A DNA stretch of 49,152 nt. It comes from Candidatus Poseidoniaceae archaeon (GTDB lineage: Archaea; Thermoplasmatota; Poseidoniia; Poseidoniales; Poseidoniaceae). The position numbers were made by a program, and so were the translations under genes. Below the pieces are notes generated by a model, which was not told the DNA's origin, did not search any database, and saw only the letters and a list, made by a program, of their open reading frames with translations. The stretch is from NCBI GenBank assembly GCA_949373075.1, contig CASIBX010000014.1, positions 1 to 49,152 of the forward strand, written 5' to 3'. Positions 7,741 to 16,595 of the stretch are shown one piece after another (the first letter of the stretch is position 1; each line of letters opens with the position of its first letter).

Positions 7741-8909
7741 TTCAAATCCCTCCCAAATACATGGACGGAGCATGTAGCGCCTGAGCCACCAACATTGTGT
7801 GTTAAGGCAGTATTAGCATCCCTAACCTGACGGCTAGCCTCTACTTCTCCACGTAGTTGCTTGAAAACTTCGACAATTTGACCGGTACCTGTAGCTCCTA
7901 ATGGATGACCTTTTGATTTCAGACCTCCACTTGGATTGATAGTGACTTGTCCCTCATTCCTACGTCCTCGTCCCTCTCTTGCAAAAATTCCACCTTCGCC
8001 ACGATTAGCAAAACCAAGGTCTTCTGTAGCCATTAGCTCTGCAATTGTAAAGCAATCATGAACTTCTGCTAAGTCAATGTCATTAGCTGTAATGCCTGCT
8101 TGATCATATGCACTGGTAGCTGCACGTTGTGTCGCAATCAGTTGTGTGATAGAAGGTCTATCGTGAAGTGCCAAGTGGTCACTACCTGCTCCTGAACCGA
8201 GAACCCAGACCGGGTCGTCGGTCAATTTTTTGGCTACATGGTCTGCAGCCAGGATAACAGTAGATGCTCCATCGGATGTTGGACAGCAGTCGTAGAGAGT
8301 TAGTGGGTCTGCCACCATGAATCCACTTTGGGCCTTTTCGAATGATACGTCCTTACGAATATGTGCAAATTCATTATCTAATCCGTGCATATGGTTTTTC
8401 ACAGATATATTCACCAAGTCGTCATGTACACTACCATACTCATGAAAATGTCTTCTTGCCATTAACGCATATGTCCCAGGGAATGTAAGACCAGCCAGCC
8501 TTTCCCATTCTGTATCTCCGCTAACGCCCAACCAGAATCTCTTTCTTTCTGGTGTTAAATCATTCATTTTCTCGATTCCGCCGGCGACTACAATGTCTGC
8601 TTGGCCGCTCTTAATCGCCATCCAAGCATCTCTAAATGCAAATCCAGAGGATGCACATGCGTTTTCCACTCGGCGAACAGGTATGTTGTCCATGCCGGTG
8701 TGTTCGGTTAGCAATGCGGCTGTATTGCCGATTTGGCCACCGCCAAATGCAATAGACCCAATAAAGGCCTCATCTACCATTGATGGGTCGAAATCACCAT
8801 CGATTGAAGCGAAGGCATTCTCTGTGGATTCGGCCCACATACCCTTCAATCCAAGGGCATGATTACCGAACTTTGTCTGACCCGCACCAATGACTGCAAC
8901 ATCGACCAT
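7737..8909 (-). CDS. Acetyl-CoA C-acetyltransferase (SCP-x type thiolase)
   Basis: This thiolase-fold enzyme condenses or cleaves acyl-CoA units. The nucleophilic cysteine lies in ENACASSGFAF (about residue 85), and the second active-site block is SGGLKSKGHPLGATG, which includes the GHP histidine. The glycine-rich end is VGGSGATCSVHVFGR. The 390-residue length is typical for the archaeal/SCP-x group. In archaea such enzymes form acetoacetyl-CoA for the mevalonate pathway in a complex with a DUF35 protein and HMG-CoA synthase; a DUF35-like partner follows directly, but HMG-CoA synthase is not in this window. A role in acyl-CoA breakdown is the alternative, given an acyl-CoA dehydrogenase elsewhere in the window. 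Confidence 0.88.
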   Translation of the reverse strand: MVDVAVIGAGQTKFGNHALGLKGMWAESTENAFASIDGDFDPSMVDEAFIGSIAFGGGQIGNTAALLTEHTGMDNIPVRRVENACASSGFAFRDAWMAIKSGQADIVVAGGIEKMNDLTPERKRFWLGVSGDTEWERLAGLTFPGTYALMARRHFHEYGSVHDDLVNISVKNHMHGLDNEFAHIRKDVSFEKAQSGFMVADPLTLYDCCPTSDGASTVILAADHVAKKLTDDPVWVLGSGAGSDHLALHDRPSITQLIATQRAATSAYDQAGITANDIDLAEVHDCFTIAELMATEDLGFANRGEGGIFAREGRGRRNEGQVTINPSGGLKSKGHPLGATGTGQIVEVFKQLRGEVEASRQVRDANTALTHNVGGSGATCSVHVFGRDLK

Positions 8910-8991
8910 GACACCTCCACTACTTCACGGTTCAACTAACTCTCGGTCCACAAGGTTCAACAACGACCCCATTGTCGGCGGAACGATAGTC

Positions 8992-9672
8992 ATGTTACGT
9001 CAATGTAGGACACACGGTCACTTCAGCGGAACTAACTGCCCAACATGCAACGCTGAGGGCAAGTTCATAATGTCGGATAGAGAATCAAACAGCCTAGGTC
9101 GCATGCTTGCGCTAGTGCTAAGACACGCACCAGAGAAATTTGGTGTTGAAATGGATTTGAACGGTTGGGTTAACTCCCGAGAACTCTCAGAATCCATTCA
9201 AGGACAGCGTAAGCATTTCCATTGGCTACGTGGATGGCACTTCGAGGCAATTGCAAATGCAGATGTCAAGGGACGTTACCAAGTCGAAGGTGAAATGATT
9301 AGAGCAACTTACGGACACTCTATCGAATTAGAATTAGATCTTCCTACAGATGACATCCCTGAAGGACTGTATTGGCCTTGTGAACCTGAAGCAGTGGCAA
9401 CACACATGGAACTCGGTATCACCACAGGAGACAGAAAGCACGTTCACCTTTCTCGTACTATCTCTAATGCTATGGAAGCCGGTCACGTTAGAATCAGCCG
9501 CCCGGCAATTCTTGAAGTCGACACTACTAGAGCGATTGCAGATGGTTTCACAATTTGGAGAGCAGGAACTACTGTTTTCCTTTGTGAAGAAATGCCAGCA
9601 GAGTATCTATATCACGTTGAAGCGGAAGACCCTGCAATACAGGATATGATTACAATCTGGGAAGAGGAATGA
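8992..9672 (+). CDS. kptA: RNA 2'-phosphotransferase KptA/Tpt1
   Basis: KptA removes an internal 2'-phosphate from RNA by transferring it to NAD, giving ADP-ribose 1'',2''-cyclic phosphate. The protein begins with the archaeal N-terminal zinc ribbon CRTHGHFSGTNCPTC, followed by LGRMLALVLRHAPEKFG, DLNGWVNSREL, then RATYGHS and HVHLSRT, which carry the conserved Arg/His residues of the active site. ATG 8992 is chosen because it opens the zinc ribbon; the track start at 8890 would run back over the divergent thiolase start. No Shine-Dalgarno is visible, so the message may be leaderless. The 226-residue length is normal for archaeal forms. Whether the target is a spliced tRNA or another RNA is not known. 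Confidence 0.94.
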   Translation: MLRQCRTHGHFSGTNCPTCNAEGKFIMSDRESNSLGRMLALVLRHAPEKFGVEMDLNGWVNSRELSESIQGQRKHFHWLRGWHFEAIANADVKGRYQVEGEMIRATYGHSIELELDLPTDDIPEGLYWPCEPEAVATHMELGITTGDRKHVHLSRTISNAMEAGHVRISRPAILEVDTTRAIADGFTIWRAGTTVFLCEEMPAEYLYHVEAEDPAIQDMITIWEEE

Positions 9673-10011
9673 TTACTCAACGTAATTTCCACAACTAGAA
9701 CAAAAGTTCAGGTCGGTATCCATTGGTGTTCCACATGAGGGACACATTCCACTAGCCATTGCCATAACTTGTTTTACGATTTTGGAATCTCCACCGTCTT
9801 GCATTGTGAGCGCTTCAACTATTTTTATTGGGTTTTGTCCCAATTTAGCTAACTCTTTGAATCTGCCAGAGAATTCAATAGCCATCAACAAAGATGATTC
9901 AATTTGCCATTGCCTTTTTTCTCGTTCATCTTTATCCACAATATCTTCGCAAGCATCCAGTTCTGCTTGCATGTGTCGTATGAATTCATCAACACTTGCT
10001 GACTCTGACAT
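9673..10011 (-). CDS. Small protein with C-terminal zinc ribbon
   Basis: Unrecognised 112-residue protein. The first 80 residues look like charged helices (VDEFIRHMQAELDACEDIVDKDEREKRQWQIESS), possibly a short helical bundle. The last 30 hold a zinc ribbon, CPSCGTPMDTDLNFCSSCG, of the kind found at the ends of many archaeal small proteins. The gene abuts kptA tail-to-tail with no gap and diverges from isopentenyl phosphate kinase. Such ribbons often mediate protein or nucleic acid contacts; nothing more specific can be said. Confidence 0.72.
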   Translation of the reverse strand: MSESASVDEFIRHMQAELDACEDIVDKDEREKRQWQIESSLLMAIEFSGRFKELAKLGQNPIKIVEALTMQDGGDSKIVKQVMAMASGMCPSCGTPMDTDLNFCSSCGNYVE

Positions 10012-10079
10012 ATTAGGGGCCTGTCAAGACTCCCATGTAAATCCAATGGACACATTAGTACGAATTGCATAGCATATGC

Positions 10080-10853
10080 ATGGGCGGGACGGTCGTCATC
10101 AAGTGGGGAGGTGGTTTAATCACCCACAAGGACCAACTCTGTACCGTCAATCTCGATGTAATCGATTCCTTAGCCAAAGCATGTTCAAAATCCACTAAGA
10201 AATTAGTCATCGTTCATGGTGCTGGTTCCTTCGGCCACATGGTAGCCAAGAAATTCCGTCTTGCCGAGGGGAGAGTTGTTGGATTGGACCAGGATGAGGC
10301 TATTGAACGAGTCCGCAAAGACATGATTGAATTAAACAACCATGTTTTATCTTCGTTGAAAAAATATGGCCTCGATGCAAAAACATACTCACCGCATCTT
10401 TGGGCCACAGGGACTGGTCCGGGTTTCAAAGGCGAATTACCTGTTTTTGATGGAGTGACAGTTGTTTATGGAGATGTAGTAAAAGATTTAGAGAATGATT
10501 TTGGTATTTTGTCGGGTGATGATATAATGTTACGTTATTCTACCGAGTTACCTGATGTTGAGCGAGCAGTATTCGCTATCGGTGGCGTAGATGGAATTTT
10601 ACGAGTCCCACCTTCCAAAGCAGGGCCAGAAGATCTGATTGAAACATGGTCTCCGGATATGGAGTTCGAGGGTGAGCATGCTGCGGAAATCGACGTCACT
10701 GGGGGAATTGGTTTGAAGGCCGCTAGAGGGGCAATGATTTCTCAAAAAGGAGTTGCTGTTCAGATAATTAATGGTGAATACTCTGACCGTGTGTTGGCTG
10801 CTTTAGAAGGCGAATCAGTACTTGGAACCAAGATTGTTTCAGGGAACTGTTGA
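10080..10853 (+). CDS. Isopentenyl phosphate kinase
   Basis: This amino-acid-kinase-fold enzyme phosphorylates isopentenyl phosphate to isopentenyl diphosphate, the last step of the modified archaeal mevalonate pathways. The N-terminal VVIKWGGGLITHK gives the phosphate-binding lysine and glycine loop. VIHGAGSFGH contains the histidine diagnostic of this family. LSGDDIMLRY and FAIGGVDGIL are the later nucleotide-binding blocks. ATG 10080 begins the conserved first strand; the track start lies five codons earlier. It is followed after about 35 nt by the fused IPP isomerase/prenyl synthase gene on the same strand, so product and next enzymes are co-encoded. The 257-residue length is standard. 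Confidence 0.94.
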   Translation: MGGTVVIKWGGGLITHKDQLCTVNLDVIDSLAKACSKSTKKLVIVHGAGSFGHMVAKKFRLAEGRVVGLDQDEAIERVRKDMIELNNHVLSSLKKYGLDAKTYSPHLWATGTGPGFKGELPVFDGVTVVYGDVVKDLENDFGILSGDDIMLRYSTELPDVERAVFAIGGVDGILRVPPSKAGPEDLIETWSPDMEFEGEHAAEIDVTGGIGLKAARGAMISQKGVAVQIINGEYSDRVLAALEGESVLGTKIVSGNC

Positions 10854-10889
10854 TGTAGTGGACGCGAAACCCATTATTTGGCGAGTACT

Positions 10890-12620
10890 ATGTCTGGATA
10901 TGCCATAGAGGATGTTCCTACTGCACAAGTACGTGGTGAGGCATCTGATGTATTGGACGGTAGTGATTCAGTTCAAGAGTCCCTGATGGCTGAAGCAGTC
11001 ATCCAAGTTTCTGAAAGCGATGAAGTGATTGGGCCTATTTCTAAGTTCGACAGTCATTACAAAATTGGTTCATATCACAGGGCTTTTAGCGTATTATTAT
11101 TCGATTCATCTGGAAGACTACTCTTACAGAGAAGAGCCTCTCACAAAATCACTTTTCCAGATGTTTGGGCCAATTCTTGCTGTTCCCATCCACTACATAG
11201 TGACGAGGAGTTAGAGTTGAAAAACAACCTTGGAGTAAAGCGAGCAGCAATCCGAAAGTTAGAGCAAGAGTTAGGGATTACACCTTCTCAAGTACCGTTG
11301 GATAAATTTGATTTCGTTACAAAAATGCGCTATCAAGCACGCCAGGATGACGACTGGATTGAAAGAGAAGTTGACCATTGTTTGGTCATTCATGCAGACG
11401 TGGATGTCCATCCCAATCCTAACGAGGTTAGCGAAATTAAATGGGTTAGTCAGAGTGAACTAGAAGATATGTTAATCGCTGAAGATCCTGACAATGTAAT
11501 CGCCCCTTGGTTCAGGTGTATTGCTGCGAGAATAATGGATGATGACTGGTGGAGACCGGGATGTGCTAAGCCAGATGGTTTGATTCATGATATGGGTGAT
11601 GTGTCACACATGTTACCAAATGCAATAGGTGCAGACTTAAACACTAGCATAGCCGAAGTCAAAGACTTGGTTGAACAAAGAATCGAAAGAGCCCTCACAC
11701 ATACTTCCTTAGATAGACTGTCTGGTGCTATGATGCATTTGGTTGAAGGTGGAGGTAAGAGACTTCGAGCAACTCTTCCTTGGCTGGTAGCCAAGGCGGT
11801 TGGTGATTCGCATTCCGGATTGTTAGATGTCGGAGCTGCTATTGAAATAATTCACAATTTCACTTTAGTTCATGATGACATCATGGATGATGATGACATC
11901 AGGCGTGGCCGTCCAGCAGTACACGTTGCCTATGACTTGCCCACTGCGATTAATGCTGGTGACGCAATGCTCGCAATCGCCTTTGAAGCGATGGCTGTGG
12001 CTGAAGGAATTGAACCTGAATTGTTACCATTCCTCGTTAAGAGAATTGGCCGAATGGTTCGTAAATGCAGTGAAGGTCAACAATTAGATATCGAATTTGA
12101 AGATAGAGGATTTGTCACTGAAGACGAATATATCACCATGATTCATGGGAAGACGGCAGCAATGTTCCTCACTTGTGCTGAGGTAGGCTCTCACCTAGCG
12201 GGCGCAGATACTGAAACCATTGAGTGCATGCACGATTGGGGTCTTGCAGTTGGATTATGTTTCCAGTTGATGGATGACTTAATCGATGTTCTTTCGGATT
12301 CGGATACATTGGGTAAGCCTAGTGGTAGTGACGTTGCTCAAGGAAAGCGTACTCTGATGGTGATTCATGCGTTAGAACAGCCTCCTTCCAAATCTAAGGA
12401 CGACTTAATGGCAGTATTGGGCAAAGGAGATGATGTTAGTGCAGAACAGGTAATGCTTGCTCACAAAGCATTGGAAGATTTAGGTTCAATCGACTACGCT
12501 CGTTCTAAAGCAGAGTCTTACCATCGAAAAGCCCACGATTGCCTGGACAGGTTGCCAAATAGCCCAGCAATGAGGGCTTTGAGGGAATTGACCGACTACC
12601 AACTCAAACGGATATATTGA
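10890..12620 (+). CDS. Fusion of type 1 IPP isomerase and geranylgeranyl diphosphate synthase
   Basis: One 576-residue reading frame joins two isoprenoid enzymes. Residues about 30-220 are a Nudix-fold type 1 isopentenyl diphosphate isomerase: YHRAFSVLLFD, the catalytic Cys region NSCCSHPL, and a later EVDHCLVIH. Residues about 240-576 are a trans-prenyl diphosphate synthase with GGGKRLR, the first aspartate motif LVHDDIMDDDDIRRGRP, GKTAAMF, and the second motif LMDDLIDVLSD. It would convert IPP to DMAPP and build the C20 chain for archaeal lipids in one polypeptide. ATG 10890 is chosen over TTG 10878. It follows isopentenyl phosphate kinase directly and overlaps the convergent MOSC gene by 17 nt. 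Chain length C20 is inferred, as C15 or C25 cannot be excluded. Confidence 0.93.
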   Translation: MSGYAIEDVPTAQVRGEASDVLDGSDSVQESLMAEAVIQVSESDEVIGPISKFDSHYKIGSYHRAFSVLLFDSSGRLLLQRRASHKITFPDVWANSCCSHPLHSDEELELKNNLGVKRAAIRKLEQELGITPSQVPLDKFDFVTKMRYQARQDDDWIEREVDHCLVIHADVDVHPNPNEVSEIKWVSQSELEDMLIAEDPDNVIAPWFRCIAARIMDDDWWRPGCAKPDGLIHDMGDVSHMLPNAIGADLNTSIAEVKDLVEQRIERALTHTSLDRLSGAMMHLVEGGGKRLRATLPWLVAKAVGDSHSGLLDVGAAIEIIHNFTLVHDDIMDDDDIRRGRPAVHVAYDLPTAINAGDAMLAIAFEAMAVAEGIEPELLPFLVKRIGRMVRKCSEGQQLDIEFEDRGFVTEDEYITMIHGKTAAMFLTCAEVGSHLAGADTETIECMHDWGLAVGLCFQLMDDLIDVLSDSDTLGKPSGSDVAQGKRTLMVIHALEQPPSKSKDDLMAVLGKGDDVSAEQVMLAHKALEDLGSIDYARSKAESYHRKAHDCLDRLPNSPAMRALRELTDYQLKRIY

Positions 12621-13035
12621 CACTTCCAGTCGATACCACTCTACAGTACCACCTGGTTTCCCCAGGGTATTTCTTGTTGGATATTCTGTCAAATTTACCA
12701 TTTGTAAACGAGTCTGAAATTTTGTAGCATGGTTTTGCTGCTGACATTACCTCAAGTTCAACATCGCCAACTTGGAATTTTGAACCCATTTGCAAACTGA
12801 ATCCTTCAACCAATAAATTCTCACCAGTTGTTCCTGGCTTAATTGGATGACCTTCACTTTGTAACTTCATTAGCAACTCATTTTCTAAAACGCAAACAGC
12901 ACGGTGTAGTCCGCCGTGATACTTTTTGTCATTTTGATAATCACCGACCAAACCTTCGTAGTCAATGCTAACACTGTGGATTGACAACTTTGGAACCCCG
13001 CCATTAGAGACGAATATTCCCAGCACTTGGCCCAT
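12604..13035 (-). CDS. MOSC-domain protein
   Basis: A stand-alone MOSC domain of about 143 residues, the sulfur-carrier domain found at the C-terminus of molybdenum cofactor sulfurase and in YiiM-type proteins. Visible family features are the opening MGQVLGIFVSNGGVPK, KKYHGGLHRAVCVLE, GTTGENLLVEGF and the cysteine in SAAKPCYKI that would carry a persulfide or bind the cofactor sulfur. It lies 29 nt downstream of EF-2 on the same strand, so it may be the last gene of the translation operon, although its function (sulfur transfer or detoxification of N-hydroxylated compounds) has no evident link to translation. ATG 13035 is preferred to 13044. Confidence 0.88.
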   Translation of the reverse strand: MGQVLGIFVSNGGVPKLSIHSVSIDYEGLVGDYQNDKKYHGGLHRAVCVLENELLMKLQSEGHPIKPGTTGENLLVEGFSLQMGSKFQVGDVELEVMSAAKPCYKISDSFTNGKFDRISNKKYPGETRWYCRVVSTGSVNISV

Positions 13036-13064
13036 GTTAATCACTTATCAGATTAAACTTGAAA

Positions 13065-15272
13065 TCACTCTGCGTAGTAGGACTCAGGGTTTGGATCTGG
13101 CTTCAATCCCTTACGAGTACGGATTTCTCCAACTACCTTATCGAATAATTGCGGAGGTAGAATCTCGAAACCGATGTTTTCAGAGTTCCATACAGCTCGA
13201 CCTTGCGATGCTGCACGGATGTCATTTGAGAATCCAAAAGTCTCGGCTACAGGTAGTGTACCGATAACAGTGGTAACTTCGCCTTCAGATGGCATGTCTT
13301 CGATGATACCACGACGGGTTGTGATTTCACGAGTTACTTGTCCAAGCCAGTCGTTTGGTACGCTGACGTGAGATCTCTGCATAGGTTCCATCAAAACTGT
13401 GCGTGCACGAATCATAGCACCTTTGATTCCATTACGAACCGCAGGAATTGTTTGTGCAGGTCCACGGTGGATTGCATCTTCATGCAGTTTTGCATCGACT
13501 AGACGAACCATCATTCCCATGACTGGTTCATCAGCAACTGGTCCTTTCTTACATACTTCATTGAATGATTCAATAATCAATTCACGAGTCTCGTGAAGTC
13601 CTTGGATACCCTTGGTGTCATTGACTAGTACGTTTGTTCCATAAATTGCGAAAATCTTACGCATCTTGTCCTTGTCCATACCAAGTTCACCAAACTTGTT
13701 TCCAACTTCCTTTGCATCTCCGGTGCGAACTGCCCCGTTTCCAAAGTGTCCATCTCGAAGTGCAGCAACTACTTCTGGAGATAGTGGCTCACATTCCATC
13801 ATGAATCTGTTGTGACGGTTTGGTGACTTACCTTCGAATGAACGTCCTCTGTTATTTCCTTCAACAGATTCTCTGTATACTACGATAGGAGGACTTACCT
13901 TTACCTTGATATTCTGTTCTTCTTGTAGGCGGTAAACTGTAATCTCTAGGTGAAGTTCTCCCATACCAGCTAGTAGTGCTTCTCCAGTTTCCTGGTTTGT
14001 ACTAACTTGAAGTGAAGCATCTGACTTAGCAAGAGAACGGAGAGCATCGACGAACTTTGGTAGGTCCTTCATGCTCTTTGGTTCAACAGCCACTGTAACA
14101 ACAGGGTCGGAGTAGTGCTTAATTGCTTCGAAAGGAGTGAAATCCTTGTCACGTGAAAGTGTTACACCAGCAGCGGCTGAGCGAATACCAGTAATTGCTG
14201 CAATGTTACCTGCTACAACAGCAGGTACAGGGATTCTGTCCCCTCCAACCATCATACTAACTTGCTGAACACGTTCTGCTTTTGCTGCTCCAATTGCGAA
14301 TACAGATTCACCCATGCTGATTGAACCTGAGTATATTCGTCCAACAGCAACTTCCCCTGCGTGAGGGTCCATCCAAATCTTAGTAATCATCATTGCAAGT
14401 TCTGCTTCAGGGTCACAAGACATCATAGCCTTACCAATTGAAGATTCTAGGTCTCCGTTCCAGATGTTAGGAATACGGTATGGCTGAGCTTCAACTGGTC
14501 CAGGTAGCTTTGTAACCGCCATGTCCAATAGAACTTCATGGACTGGAGCTTTCTGAGCCAGAGTCTTCTGGTCTTCATTGTTACAGTACTCGAAGATTTC
14601 AGTCATGGATACACCAGACTTCTTCATGTAAGGAATTGTAATTCCCCAGTTGTGGTATGCTGAACCAAATGCTACAGTTCCATCCATAACGCTGACTTGC
14701 CATTCTTTCTTCTTCTCTTCAGGAGCGAATTGGCGAATTAGTTTGTTGACCTTGACAATAGTTTCTTCAAATCTCTTCAACATATCTTCTGGAGTTACTT
14801 TCAATTCGTTGATTAGGCGATCGACCTTGTTAATGAATAAAACTGGCTTAACCTTCTCCTTCAAAGCCTGCCTAACAACAGTCTCAGTCTGTGGCATTGG
14901 TCCTTCGACTGCACATGCTAGGATGAAACATCCATCAACAGCACGCATAGCACGGGTAACGTCTCCACCGAAGTCTACGTGACCAGGTGTGTCGATTAAG
15001 TTGATTAGATAATCAGTTCCATCTATACCGTGAACCATGGATGCAGACGCTGCGTTGATAGTAATTCCACGTGCGCTTTCTTGGTCATCGAAGTCGAGAA
15101 CACGGCTCTTACCTGCTAGGTCTTCGCTCATCATTCCAGCACCCGCAATTAGGTTATCTGAGAGAGTTGTCTTACCGTGGTCAATGTGAGCCGCGATACA
15201 TAGGTTACGAATCTGAGGTAGGATGTGCATTACTTCAGTTGCTTTCTTGATATTGTCTTCTTTACGGCCCAT
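13065..15272 (-). CDS. fusA: Archaeal elongation factor 2
   Basis: EF-2 is the GTPase that moves tRNA and mRNA through the ribosome. The G domain begins NLCIAAHIDHGKTTLSDNL (P-loop), with RGITINA in switch I, DTPGHVDF and NKVDRL as G3 and G4. The C-terminal LHEDAIHRGPAQTIPAVR contains the histidine that is converted to diphthamide, matching the Dph6 gene further along. The 735-residue length is typical. The gene is read leftward after the S12, S7 and desaturase genes. An AGGTGA ribosome site lies just before the ATG. The gap of about 100 nt upstream suggests it may also have its own promoter. Confidence 0.98.
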   Translation of the reverse strand: MGRKEDNIKKATEVMHILPQIRNLCIAAHIDHGKTTLSDNLIAGAGMMSEDLAGKSRVLDFDDQESARGITINAASASMVHGIDGTDYLINLIDTPGHVDFGGDVTRAMRAVDGCFILACAVEGPMPQTETVVRQALKEKVKPVLFINKVDRLINELKVTPEDMLKRFEETIVKVNKLIRQFAPEEKKKEWQVSVMDGTVAFGSAYHNWGITIPYMKKSGVSMTEIFEYCNNEDQKTLAQKAPVHEVLLDMAVTKLPGPVEAQPYRIPNIWNGDLESSIGKAMMSCDPEAELAMMITKIWMDPHAGEVAVGRIYSGSISMGESVFAIGAAKAERVQQVSMMVGGDRIPVPAVVAGNIAAITGIRSAAAGVTLSRDKDFTPFEAIKHYSDPVVTVAVEPKSMKDLPKFVDALRSLAKSDASLQVSTNQETGEALLAGMGELHLEITVYRLQEEQNIKVKVSPPIVVYRESVEGNNRGRSFEGKSPNRHNRFMMECEPLSPEVVAALRDGHFGNGAVRTGDAKEVGNKFGELGMDKDKMRKIFAIYGTNVLVNDTKGIQGLHETRELIIESFNEVCKKGPVADEPVMGMMVRLVDAKLHEDAIHRGPAQTIPAVRNGIKGAMIRARTVLMEPMQRSHVSVPNDWLGQVTREITTRRGIIEDMPSEGEVTTVIGTLPVAETFGFSNDIRAASQGRAVWNSENIGFEILPPQLFDKVVGEIRTRKGLKPDPNPESYYAE

Positions 15273-15376
15273 GGTGAATCACCTGACTCTCGTCATTCCT
15301 CGCCACCTTGAAGGGGTTTATCAAATCGACTACCCAATTAAAGGTCATTCGGTGTGCTGTGGGCTGATTAAACAAC

Positions 15377-16519
15377 TCAAGCAATTGTTTTGTACTGGCG
15401 GTTCATTTCCTTGAACACAGCCTTTAATTCAGCCTTCAAATTAGCATAGTTTTTCTTTAGTTCAGCAATCTTCTCTTTCACTGCTTTCTTAGAAGATGCC
15501 ACACAATTCTTTAGTTCACGCTTTAGTTTGTGAATTTCATACAAACTTGAACGCATTGATGACTTGTGCTCATCGATTCTTGTTTGGAATAATTCAATAT
15601 CGATATTTCGAGATGCTAATTTGTTGAAGGCTTTCTTTGACTTCATGTCTATCCTAGCTGCTTCAATCGAATGTTTAGGTGTTGATTTTAGATTTGATTT
15701 CAAGCCTAAATATCTGAAAACATTTATCCACCATTTACTCGGGTCCACATGGAACCATTTGTGGCCATTTCTGTAGTCGGCTTGGAATGTATGATGGAAA
15801 TTATGGTATCCTTCACCAAAGGTTAGGAACGCTAGCCAAAAAGAGTCTTTACTGGAGTTCGCCTCAGAATAAGGCTGTGTTCCCCAAATGTGTGCTGCAC
15901 TATTGATCAGGAAGGTTCCATGATGGACAAATACTGTTCGAACCAGTCCTGCCCATACCATGCATCCAATTCCTGTAGCAATTCCTCCAATCATAAAACC
16001 AATCACTGCAGGAAGTATTATTCCTGAGAATGCTCCAATCAAGAATATATTCCTGTGTTGCCATCTAATTATTTTGCTAGATTGCAAGTCTTTGACATTG
16101 GAAAAATCATTTTGGAAGTTTTCTTCCTCAATCATTACCCAGCCCATGTGTGAATACCAAAAACCTCTGGTAACAGAATACGGGTCATCATCTGTGTCTG
16201 TTGACTTGTGATGGTTTCTATGGTCTGAACACCACTCTAGTATTGAATTTTGAAATGAGCCTGCACCAAATACAGCGTAAAATAATACCAGGGGCCAAGA
16301 TGCTTCATGTGACCTGTGAGAGAACAGTCTGTGGTATCCTACGGTGATAGATAATCCACATGAGAAATAAAATATTGTAAATAAAATAAATTCAGTCAAT
16401 CCGGGAGCTGCAAAATAGTTCCAATGTAGGATGACGCCTGCAATAGCCAGTAAGGGGGTTGCTAACAAGAATACTGTGTTCAGCCAGTTAATCCTAGTTG
16501 CTGCACTGTACTCCGTCAT
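15377..16519 (-). CDS. Acyl-CoA/acyl-lipid delta-9-type desaturase with coiled-coil tail
   Basis: A membrane di-iron desaturase. Three histidine boxes are present: GYHRLFSHRSH, EWCSDHRNHHKSTD and EGYHNFHHTFQ, with four or so hydrophobic segments between them. The order and spacing fit the stearoyl-CoA desaturase/OLE1-type family that introduces a double bond in a fatty acyl chain. The last 90 residues are a lysine/glutamate-rich coiled coil (KAVKEKIAELKKNYANLKAELKA), not normal for the family. ATG 16519 was chosen because the longer track ORF (to 16666) would run across the end of the S7 gene and begins with residues unlike any desaturase. The position between S7 and EF-2 is unusual. The substrate in an archaeon is unclear: dietary fatty acids or an isoprenoid chain are possible. 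Confidence 0.9.
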   Translation of the reverse strand: MTEYSAATRINWLNTVFLLATPLLAIAGVILHWNYFAAPGLTEFILFTIFYFSCGLSITVGYHRLFSHRSHEASWPLVLFYAVFGAGSFQNSILEWCSDHRNHHKSTDTDDDPYSVTRGFWYSHMGWVMIEEENFQNDFSNVKDLQSSKIIRWQHRNIFLIGAFSGIILPAVIGFMIGGIATGIGCMVWAGLVRTVFVHHGTFLINSAAHIWGTQPYSEANSSKDSFWLAFLTFGEGYHNFHHTFQADYRNGHKWFHVDPSKWWINVFRYLGLKSNLKSTPKHSIEAARIDMKSKKAFNKLASRNIDIELFQTRIDEHKSSMRSSLYEIHKLKRELKNCVASSKKAVKEKIAELKKNYANLKAELKAVFKEMNRQYKTIA

Positions 16520-16595
16520 ATTGCTGGGCCGATGACCACCACTATTCAGTATTGGGGTCGGTTGCTGAGCAACACGAGTATTGTTACAACTATCT

